Shown one piece after another: positions 1 through 5,212 of a stretch of DNA of 5,212 nt (positions within the stretch are counted from its first letter, which is position 1; every line of letters begins with the position of its first letter). The DNA is taken from contig CAWUWW010000018.1 in assembly GCA_963926355.1 (NCBI GenBank), positions 1 to 5,212 on the forward strand, read 5' to 3'. Under the pieces are notes generated by a model that saw nothing but the letters and a program-made list of their open reading frames with translations, was not told the DNA's origin and did no database searches. Source of the DNA: SCGC-AAA076-P13 sp963926355 (GTDB taxonomy: Bacteria; Pseudomonadota; Gammaproteobacteria; Magnimaribacterales; D2472). The position numbers and the translations under genes are program-made.

Positions 1-522
1 AGCCCTATAAGTGTTGGCGATGCTTATTTAATTTTAGAAAGCGCTAGTTCTGTTTTAATCGTTCCAGGCTATGGTATGGCTGTAGCTCAGGCTCAACACG
101 TCGTAAGAGAGCTCGGAGAGCTTCTTGAGGCCAATGGAACAGAGGTAAGATACGGAATACATCCAGTTGCTGGAAGAATGCCAGGACATATGAATGTATT
201 ATTAGCTGAAGCTAACGTTCCCTATGATGTTTTAGCCGAACCCGATGATGTCAATCCAACAATGGATGCCGTAGATGTAGCAGTTGTTATCGGAGCTAAT
301 GATGTTGTTAACCCATCAGCCACTGAAGAGCCGGGAAGTCCAATTTATGGAATGCCAATTATAGAAGTTCATAATGCTAAAACAGTTTTTGTTCTCAAAA
401 GATCAATGTCTTCTGGCTTTGCAGGTGTTCAAAACCCTTTATTTTTTAAACAAAATACTCGAATGTTGTTCGGAGATGCTAAAGACTCAATTGGCGGTTT
501 GGTATCTGAATTTAAAGATTGA
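1..522 (+). CDS. pntB: NAD(P) transhydrogenase subunit beta, C-terminal part (5' end cut by the window)
   Basis: This is the last 173 residues of the inner-membrane proton-translocating transhydrogenase beta subunit, which with PntA transfers hydride between NADH and NADP+ using the proton gradient. The frame is open from base 1, so the true start lies outside the window; the ATG at 76 is only the Met inside the conserved GYGMAVAQAQ loop and is not a start. The visible part is the soluble NADP(H)-binding domain III. In order it shows GYGMAVAQAQ (fragment residues 23-32), GIHPVAGRMPGHMNVLLAEA, VVIGANDVVNPS, KRSMSSGFAGVQNPLFF and MLFGDAK near the C terminus, all hallmarks of PntB and closely matching what I recall of the E. 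coli protein. The membrane domain is not in view. Nothing in the fragment looks broken. It ends with TGA, and the next gene follows after 57 bases. pntA is expected upstream, but this cannot be seen. Confidence 0.96.
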   Translation, partial: SPISVGDAYLILESASSVLIVPGYGMAVAQAQHVVRELGELLEANGTEVRYGIHPVAGRMPGHMNVLLAEANVPYDVLAEPDDVNPTMDAVDVAVVIGANDVVNPSATEEPGSPIYGMPIIEVHNAKTVFVLKRSMSSGFAGVQNPLFFKQNTRMLFGDAKDSIGGLVSEFKD

Positions 523-524
523 TC

Positions 525-530
525 TATAAT
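525..530 (+). promoter_or_regulatory. Possible -10 element (TATAAT) for the transferase-cupin gene
   Basis: A perfect TATAAT lies three bases after the pntB stop codon and 49 bases before the ATG at 580, a plausible place for a promoter of the downstream gene. The best -35-like match is weak: TTGGTA at 499-504, inside the pntB end, with a long 20-base spacer. There is no TGn extended -10. In DNA this AT-rich a chance hexamer is possible. No hairpin terminator is visible after pntB, so read-through from pnt is an alternative. Confidence 0.35.
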
Positions 531-579
531 CTACAAACCCTTCAAAACACCAATTAAAGAAATAAGCTAGAATTAGAAT

Positions 580-1353
580 ATGAAAATTATTGTTGTAAGC
601 GGCGGGTTTGATCCAATTCATTCAGGACATATAGACTATATAAAATCTGCAAAAACATATGGCGACAAGCTAATAGTTGCTCTTAACAGCGATAATTGGC
701 TTATAAAGAAAAAAGGCAAATTCTTTATGCCTTTTTTAGAAAGAAAAATAATCATTGAAAATCTTAAGCATGTAGATGATGTTATTGATTTTAAGGATGA
801 TCTAGAAGGAACATGTATTAATGCATTAAATAAAATTAAAGATTTATATCCAGATGATGAGATATTTTTTGCAAATGGAGGAGATAGAGGAGAGTCAAAC
901 ATACCTGAAAAAAGTATTCCAGATATAAGTTTTATATATAGTGTGGGTGGTGATGAAAAGAAAAATTCATCATCATGGATCCTTAAAGATTGGCAATATT
1001 ACTTTGAAGAAAGATCATGGGGATCATTTTATAATTTATTTGAAAGCAAGGACGTGAAGGTAAAAGAGTTGATAGTTACTCCCGGTCAAGGCATGAGCTT
1101 TCAAAGGCATGCAAAAAGAAGTGAAATATGGCTAGTAAGCAAGGGATCCTGTGTTGTTAATTATAGTAAAGATGATCCGGACAAAAGAAATAAATTAACT
1201 TTAAATAAATTTGATAATTATCTAGCATTGCTGGGAGAGTGGCATCAAATAACAAATCCATTTAATGAGACATGCCATATTATTGAAATCCAATTTGGAG
1301 ATGAGGTAACAGAAAACGATATAGAGCGTCTTGATTACTTCAGCCCTCAATAA
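580..1353 (+). CDS. Cytidylyltransferase-like nucleotidyltransferase fused to a mannose-6-phosphate isomerase-type cupin
   Basis: The 257-residue protein has two domains. Residues 1-140 are a nucleotidyltransferase of the TagD/RfaE C-terminal superfamily: GGFDPIHSGH (8-17) carries the HxGH nucleotide-binding motif, GDKLIVALNSD (28-38) is the second strand region, ER at 54-55 fits the conserved ERxxxL helix, GGDR is at 100-103, and NSSSWILK (129-136) sits where ISSTxI-type motifs occur. Residues 145-255 match the cupin at the C terminus of ManC/type II phosphomannose isomerase: SWGSF (146-150), VTPGQGMSFQRHAKRSEIW (166-184), WHQITNP (221-227) and the terminal EIQFGDEVTENDIERLDY. The usual HxH metal pair reads H177-x-K179, while E182 and H222 remain. 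Such proteins normally activate a sugar or polyol phosphate with CTP or ATP; the substrate cannot be read from sequence. It stands alone between housekeeping genes, is more AT-rich than they are, and has only a weak ribosome binding site. The domain calls are firm; the function is inferred. Confidence 0.85.
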   Translation: MKIIVVSGGFDPIHSGHIDYIKSAKTYGDKLIVALNSDNWLIKKKGKFFMPFLERKIIIENLKHVDDVIDFKDDLEGTCINALNKIKDLYPDDEIFFANGGDRGESNIPEKSIPDISFIYSVGGDEKKNSSSWILKDWQYYFEERSWGSFYNLFESKDVKVKELIVTPGQGMSFQRHAKRSEIWLVSKGSCVVNYSKDDPDKRNKLTLNKFDNYLALLGEWHQITNPFNETCHIIEIQFGDEVTENDIERLDYFSPQ

Positions 1354-1367
1354 AATAATTTAATTCA

Positions 1368-1398
1368 TAAAATTCATGATAAAATTAGGGTTAAAATT
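1368..1398 (+). repeat. Three direct copies of TAAAATT at exact 12-bp spacing
   Basis: TAAAATT occurs at 1368-1374, 1380-1386 and 1392-1398, each starting 12 bases after the last. The second and third copies extend to a shared 9-mer, TAAAATTAG. Together they fill most of the gap before gyrA, just ahead of the hairpin at 1401-1413. Each copy contains TAAAAT, a -10-like hexamer, so one of them may be the gyrA promoter, but no convincing -35 sits at the right distance. The DNA is very AT-rich, so chance repetition remains possible. Confidence 0.5.
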
Positions 1399-1420
1399 AG
1401 CTCAAATTTTGAGTTTTTTT
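1399..1420 (+). terminator. Weak intrinsic terminator or gyrA leader hairpin
   Basis: CTCAA (1401-1405) pairs with TTGAG (1409-1413) around a three-base loop, and AG (1399-1400) can add a G-T and an A-T pair. Seven Ts follow at 1414-1420. The layout is that of a rho-independent terminator for the transferase-cupin gene, but the stem is short and has few G-C pairs. It ends only 22 bases before the gyrA ATG, leaving no room for a full promoter in between, so a gyrA transcript would probably start upstream and run through it. Confidence 0.5.
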
Positions 1421-1442
1421 AATAAATTATTTAGGCCTTAAA

Positions 1443-4013
1443 ATGAGTGAATTTGCTAAAGAAATTATATCTGTAAATATCGAAGATGAATTAAAACAAT
1501 CTTATCTTAGTTATGCTTTAAGTGTTATTCATGGAAGGGCGTTACCAGATATAAGAGATGGATTCAAACCAGTTCATAGAAGAATTCTTTATGCAATGTA
1601 CGACCTTAAGAATTCATATAACAAACCTTATAAAAAATCTGCCAGAGTGGTTGGCGATGTAATTGGTAAATATCACCCTCATGGCGACAGTGCTGTATAT
1701 GACGCTATGGTAAGAATGGCTCAAGACTTCTCAATGAGATATCCAGTTGTTGAGGGACAGGGCAACTTTGGATCTATTGATGGCGATCCACCTGCTGCTA
1801 TGAGATATACAGAAGTAAGAATGGCTAAAATAACTGATCAGATGTATGGCGACCTTGAAAAAGAAACAGTTTCATTTTCTCCTAACTACGATGGCAGTGA
1901 GTTTATCCCAGACGTATTGCCAACCAAGATACCAAATTTATTAGTAAATGGCTCTTCGGGTATTGCTGTTGGTATGGCAACTAACATACCTCCTCATAAT
2001 CTTACAGAAGTTCTTAATGCAAGCATTAATCTTATTAAAGACCCTGAGCTAACCATTGATGATCTTATTAAGGATATATCAGGTCCTGACTTTCCTACAG
2101 GTGGAACTATAGATGGAAGATCCGGGATCTATGACGCATATAAAACAGGAAGAGGTATTATTCATACAAGGTCAAATACTTCTATAGAAGAAGATGAGAA
2201 ATCAGGAAAACAATCTTTAATAATTAATGAAATACCTTATATGGTAAATAAAGCTAGGATGCTTGAAAAGATAGCTGAGTTAGTAAAAGATAAAAAAATT
2301 GAAGGTATTACCGAAATAAGAGATGAGTCTGATAAAGACGGTCTGAGGGTGGTTATAGAAGTTAGAAAAGGAGAGTCGGTAGAGGTTTTAGAAAATAATC
2401 TATTTGCTCAATCTCAATTAGAACAGTCATTTGGTATTAATTTTACTGTTCTTGTGGATGGTCAACCTAAGGAAGTAAACCTGAAAGAAATGCTTGAGGC
2501 ATTTGTTAAGCATAGAAAAGATGTAATTCAAAAAAGAACACAATATGATCTCAAAAAAGCAAGAGAAAGAGGCCATATAGTAGAAGGGTTAATGGTAGCT
2601 ATAGCAAATATAGATGAAGTTATTACCATAATCAAAAAATCAAAAGACCCAAAAGTAGCTGCTGAAGCACTATGTAAGAAAGATTGGAAAGCAGGTCCTG
2701 TAGAAGCAATTCTAAAGAAAGTTGGCGGGGATGCTTGCAAACCAGAAGGTCTTGGTAAAGACCTTGGCATCAACGGTAAAAAATATAAATTATCTGCTGA
2801 TCAAGCTAAGGCTATTTTAGAACTAAGACTTGGAAGGCTAACAGGCCTAGAACAAGACAATCTAAGTAATGAATTTGCAGATATTGTTTCTAAAATAATT
2901 GATTTACTTAAAATCTTAGATGACAAAGACACACTTCAAACATTGATGATTGATGAGCTAGAGGAAATTAAAACTAATTTCGGCGATGAAAGAAGAACAT
3001 TAATAAATGATACAAGAAGGGGTATTACTAACGAAGATCTTATACCTGAAGAGATGAGAGTTCTTACTGTTTCTAGAAGTGGTTATGCAAAAACACAGCC
3101 ACTTGATGAATACAGAGAGCAGAGAAGAGGTGGTCAGGGTAAAGCTGCCGCAGCTGTTAAAGAGGAAGATTTAATTCAAAACCTTTATGTTTTAAGTAGT
3201 CATATGCAAATATTATGTTTCACGACTAAAGGTAAAGTATTTTGGTTAAAGGTGTATGAAATTCCAGTTGCCTCTAGAACTTCCAAAGGAAGGCCGCTTG
3301 TAAATATGCTTAACTTAGATGACGATGAGTCTGTAAGTGATATTTTACCAGTTAGTGAGTTTTCTGAAGATAAGTTTATCTTCATGGCTACTAAAAAAGG
3401 CACAACTAAAAAAACAAATCTAAGTTTATTTGCTAAAAAATATAAATCAGGCATCAAGGCGATAGCTTTAGATGATGATGATAAATTAGTCGGTACCGCA
3501 ATTACCTCTGGAAATGATGAGATTTTATTAGCTGCCTCATCCGGAAAGCTTATTAGATTCAATGAATCACATGTAAGGCATATGGGAAGAACGGCAAGGG
3601 GTGTTCGAGGAATTAAGCTTAAAAAAGATGAAAGATTAATTTCATTAATGGTTGGCGACCCACTAAAAACAATTCTGTGTGTTTCTGAGAATGGTTATGG
3701 AAAGAAAACAAGCTTAGAAGACTTCCCTTCTCATAATAGAGGAGGGCAAGGCGTTATTTCCATGAAGACTAGTGAAAGGAACGGCTCTATGGTTGCAGCA
3801 GCTCTGGTACAAGATGAGGATGGCATTATGCTGATAAGTGACAAAGGTACAATGATAAGAACCTCTGTAGCTCAGGTGCCAACACTAAGCAGGAATACTC
3901 AAGGCGTAAAAATTATCTCTCCAAAAGATGGGGAAAAACTAATTGAGTGTGTGACTATTCCAAACGAAGAAGATCGCGATGAAGATGGCGATAAGAATCA
4001 AGAGGAAGAGTAA
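1443..4013 (+). CDS. gyrA: DNA gyrase subunit A
   Basis: GyrA is the DNA-breaking subunit of gyrase (A2B2 with GyrB), which introduces negative supercoils using ATP. The 856-residue protein is complete and near the usual Gammaproteobacterial length. The winged-helix domain carries ALPDIRDGFKPVHRR (33-47), and the catalytic Arg-Tyr pair is R121-Y122 in AAMRYTE. The quinolone region reads GDSAVYD (81-87), with S83 and D87 as in susceptible enzymes. Residues about 410-450 form the extra segment before QAKAILELRL that E. coli GyrA also has. The GyrA box is QRRGGQG (560-566), which separates it from ParC. Six beta-pinwheel blades follow, with their conserved glycines at 566, 616, 670, 720, 770 and 821. 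The tail (842-856) is strongly acidic. Motif numbering at Y122 and Q560 agrees with E. coli. The ATG at 1443 has a weak AGG seven bases upstream. serC overlaps the stop codon. Confidence 0.98.
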   Translation: MSEFAKEIISVNIEDELKQSYLSYALSVIHGRALPDIRDGFKPVHRRILYAMYDLKNSYNKPYKKSARVVGDVIGKYHPHGDSAVYDAMVRMAQDFSMRYPVVEGQGNFGSIDGDPPAAMRYTEVRMAKITDQMYGDLEKETVSFSPNYDGSEFIPDVLPTKIPNLLVNGSSGIAVGMATNIPPHNLTEVLNASINLIKDPELTIDDLIKDISGPDFPTGGTIDGRSGIYDAYKTGRGIIHTRSNTSIEEDEKSGKQSLIINEIPYMVNKARMLEKIAELVKDKKIEGITEIRDESDKDGLRVVIEVRKGESVEVLENNLFAQSQLEQSFGINFTVLVDGQPKEVNLKEMLEAFVKHRKDVIQKRTQYDLKKARERGHIVEGLMVAIANIDEVITIIKKSKDPKVAAEALCKKDWKAGPVEAILKKVGGDACKPEGLGKDLGINGKKYKLSADQAKAILELRLGRLTGLEQDNLSNEFADIVSKIIDLLKILDDKDTLQTLMIDELEEIKTNFGDERRTLINDTRRGITNEDLIPEEMRVLTVSRSGYAKTQPLDEYREQRRGGQGKAAAAVKEEDLIQNLYVLSSHMQILCFTTKGKVFWLKVYEIPVASRTSKGRPLVNMLNLDDDESVSDILPVSEFSEDKFIFMATKKGTTKKTNLSLFAKKYKSGIKAIALDDDDKLVGTAITSGNDEILLAASSGKLIRFNESHVRHMGRTARGVRGIKLKKDERLISLMVGDPLKTILCVSENGYGKKTSLEDFPSHNRGGQGVISMKTSERNGSMVAAALVQDEDGIMLISDKGTMIRTSVAQVPTLSRNTQGVKIISPKDGEKLIECVTIPNEEDRDEDGDKNQEEE
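4001..4010 (+). promoter_or_regulatory. Shine-Dalgarno sequence of serC inside the end of gyrA
   Basis: AGAGGAAGAG is the only strongly purine-rich ribosome binding site in the window. GAGG at 4002-4005 leaves seven bases to the serC ATG at 4013. The same bases encode the final Glu-Glu-Glu of the gyrA acidic tail, so one sequence serves both purposes. It supports ATG 4013 as the serC start. Confidence 0.8.
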
Positions 4014-5089
4014 TGCGTAAGTGGAATTTTTGCGCTGGTCCGGCCGTTATATCTGAGCAAGTTTTAACAGAAGTCAAAGAAGAGCTTCTTGAATGGGGTG
4101 ATTCCGGCATGTCTATAATGGAAATGAGTCATAGGTCTTCAATTTACGACGAAGTGGCAACTACGGCTAAGCAAGATTTCATAGATCTATTAAATGTTCC
4201 CGATACTCATGATGTTCTTTTTCTTCAAGGAGGTGCAACTCAGCAATTTGCAACAGTGCCAATGAACTTTGGTCATATAAAAAAGAAAGCAGATTATGTT
4301 TTATCTGGCACATGGTCTAAAAAAGCAATCTCAGAAGCATCAAAACTTATTGAAGTTACAACTGTTGCCTCTTCGGAAGATAAAAATTTTTCATATGCTC
4401 CAGATCCAAAAAATTGGAACCTGTCAGAGGATTCTGCATATGTTCATTATTGTCCGAATGAGACAATTCAGGGGGTGGCAATACATGAGGCGCCTAGCCT
4501 TGAAAAACCTTTAATAGCAGATATGTCTTCGGTAATTCTTAGTGAGCCTATTGATGTTTCAAAATTTTCATTAATTTACGCAGGTGCTCAAAAAAATATT
4601 GGACCAGCTGGTTTGACAATGGTTATTGCTGATAAGAATTTTATGGAATCTGATAATTCTAACCTTCCAAATATTTTAAGATATTCCAAGCATGCTGAAT
4701 CAGACTCTATGCTTAATACACCTCCAACATTTGCATGGTATATGGCTGGCAAGGTATTTAAGTGGATCAAGGCATCCGGAGGTCTTGAATTCTTCAAGGA
4801 ACAAAATCATATAAAAGCTCAAACTTTGTATAGCTACATAGATAACTCAGGTTTTTATTCTAATCCGGTTAATATAGAAAATAGATCTATAATGAATATC
4901 CCATTTATTCTTGCGGATAAAAATTTGGATAGTGTGTTTCTTAAGGAATGCGAAGAAGAAGGACTGCTAAACCTTAAAGGACATAGATCTGTTGGAGGAA
5001 TGAGGGCTAGCATATATAATGCAATGTCTGTTGAAGGGGTTAATCAGCTAGTCGACTTTATGAAAGTTTTCGAAGCTAAACACGGTTAA
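4013..5089 (+). CDS. serC: Phosphoserine aminotransferase (3-phosphoserine/phosphohydroxythreonine aminotransferase)
   Basis: SerC is a cytosolic PLP enzyme that transfers an amino group from glutamate to 3-phosphohydroxypyruvate in serine synthesis; in Gammaproteobacteria it also serves the pyridoxal phosphate pathway (PdxF). The 358-residue protein is close to the 362 of E. coli and complete. It begins MRKWNFCAGPAV and shows MEMSHRS (36-42, substrate-binding His/Arg), LQGGATQQFA (71-80, cofactor phosphate binding), GTWSKKA with W101 that would stack on the PLP ring, NETIQG (149-154), ADMSS with D170 facing the pyridine nitrogen, and AGAQKNIGPAGL with K194 as the expected Schiff-base lysine. 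GHRSVGGMRASIYNAM lies near the C terminus. Its ATG shares the last A of the gyrA stop (TAATG), with a strong ribosome binding site inside gyrA, which points to translational coupling. pheA starts five bases downstream. Confidence 0.98.
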   Translation: MRKWNFCAGPAVISEQVLTEVKEELLEWGDSGMSIMEMSHRSSIYDEVATTAKQDFIDLLNVPDTHDVLFLQGGATQQFATVPMNFGHIKKKADYVLSGTWSKKAISEASKLIEVTTVASSEDKNFSYAPDPKNWNLSEDSAYVHYCPNETIQGVAIHEAPSLEKPLIADMSSVILSEPIDVSKFSLIYAGAQKNIGPAGLTMVIADKNFMESDNSNLPNILRYSKHAESDSMLNTPPTFAWYMAGKVFKWIKASGGLEFFKEQNHIKAQTLYSYIDNSGFYSNPVNIENRSIMNIPFILADKNLDSVFLKECEEEGLLNLKGHRSVGGMRASIYNAMSVEGVNQLVDFMKVFEAKHG

Positions 5090-5094
5090 ATAAA

Positions 5095-5212
5095 ATGACT
5101 AAGGAAAGTCTTAAAACACTTAGGTCCAAAATAGATAAAATTGATAAGGACCTTTTAAAGCTCATTCAAAAGAGAGCCTCTCTTGCTGTTGCTATAGGGA
5201 AGGTTAAATCAA
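5095..5212 (+). CDS. pheA: Chorismate mutase/prephenate dehydratase (P-protein), N-terminal part (3' end cut by the window)
   Basis: The ATG at 5095 opens a frame that stays open for 39 codons to the edge. The peptide is an AroQ-class chorismate mutase start: LRSKIDKIDKDLLKLIQKR (9-27) followed by ASLAVAIGKVK (28-38). R10, R27 and K38 match the active-site Arg11, Arg28 and Lys39 of the E. coli P-protein with an offset of one. The domain converts chorismate to prephenate; in the full protein a prephenate dehydratase domain and an ACT domain would follow, but these are outside the window. The pheA assignment, rather than tyrA or a lone mutase, rests on its position after gyrA-serC, which is the known gammaproteobacterial order. 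Only five bases separate it from serC, and there is no Shine-Dalgarno in front, so initiation probably depends on ribosomes finishing serC. Confidence 0.88.
   Translation, partial: MTKESLKTLRSKIDKIDKDLLKLIQKRASLAVAIGKVKS

Noticed and set aside
76..522. A complete 148-residue gene starting at the ATG at 76
   Set aside because: The frame is open back to base 1 with PntB-like residues, and this Met lies inside the conserved GYGMAVAQAQ loop, so it is the tail of pntB.
636..902. Minus-strand open frame of 88 codons
   Set aside because: It lies wholly within the transferase-cupin gene, has no recognisable domain or ribosome binding site, and looks like an antisense shadow.
580..1353. CoaD (phosphopantetheine adenylyltransferase) or a truncated ManC
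   Set aside because: The HSGH domain is the TagD/RfaE type with a cupin attached. CoaD has no cupin, and the ManC N-terminal guanylyltransferase motifs are absent.
1423..1442. A gyrA promoter between the T-tract and the ATG
   Set aside because: Only 22 bases separate them, too few for -35, -10 and a transcript start, and no good hexamer pair is present.
2528..3562. Two minus-strand open frames (2528-2773 and 3200-3562) inside gyrA
   Set aside because: Both are antisense to strongly conserved gyrA coding sequence and their translations show no family motifs.
1443..4013. The topoisomerase gene could be parC instead of gyrA
   Set aside because: It has the GyrA box at 560-566, six C-terminal blades, an acidic tail, E. 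coli GyrA numbering at Y122, and the gyrA-serC-pheA context; ParC lacks the canonical box.
4296..4797. A + strand frame at 4296-4514 and a - strand frame at 4588-4797 inside serC
   Set aside because: Both overlap conserved serC motifs in other frames and have low-complexity or motif-free translations.

Overview
The window is an AT-rich stretch of bacterial chromosome with five genes, all on the + strand, tightly packed and with no sign of mobile DNA. The gene order gyrA-serC-pheA is the start of the gammaproteobacterial supraoperon known best from Pseudomonas (gyrA-serC-pheA-hisC-tyrA/aroA-cmk-rpsA). Together with the low GC content and short intergenic gaps, this suggests a gammaproteobacterium with a streamlined, AT-rich genome. 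A marine lineage of the SAR86 type would fit, but that is inference and the sequence alone does not prove it.

Layout. Bases 1-522 are the 3' end of pntB, the beta subunit of the proton-translocating NAD(P) transhydrogenase, covering its NADP(H)-binding domain. After a 57-base gap with a perfect TATAAT hexamer, bases 580-1353 encode a two-domain protein: an N-terminal cytidylyltransferase-like nucleotidyltransferase fused to a C-terminal cupin of the mannose-6-phosphate isomerase/ManC type. The next 89 bases hold three 12-bp-spaced TAAAATT repeats and a short hairpin with a T-tract. Bases 1443-4013 are a complete gyrA (856 aa). serC (4013-5089) overlaps its stop codon by one base, and pheA begins 5 bases after serC and runs off the right edge.

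How the genes work together. serC (3-phosphoserine/phosphohydroxythreonine aminotransferase, serine and vitamin B6 synthesis) and pheA (chorismate mutase/prephenate dehydratase, phenylalanine synthesis) form an amino-acid biosynthesis block, apparently co-transcribed and translationally linked to gyrA. pntB supplies NADPH and is probably the end of a separate pnt operon. The transferase-cupin gene is the only non-housekeeping element. It looks like a gene for nucleotide-activated sugar or polyol synthesis, it is visibly more AT-rich than its neighbours in sampled lines, and it is the part most worth following up. I saw no RNA genes, CRISPR arrays, insertion sequences or attachment sites. I do not see a clearly new multi-gene system in this window.
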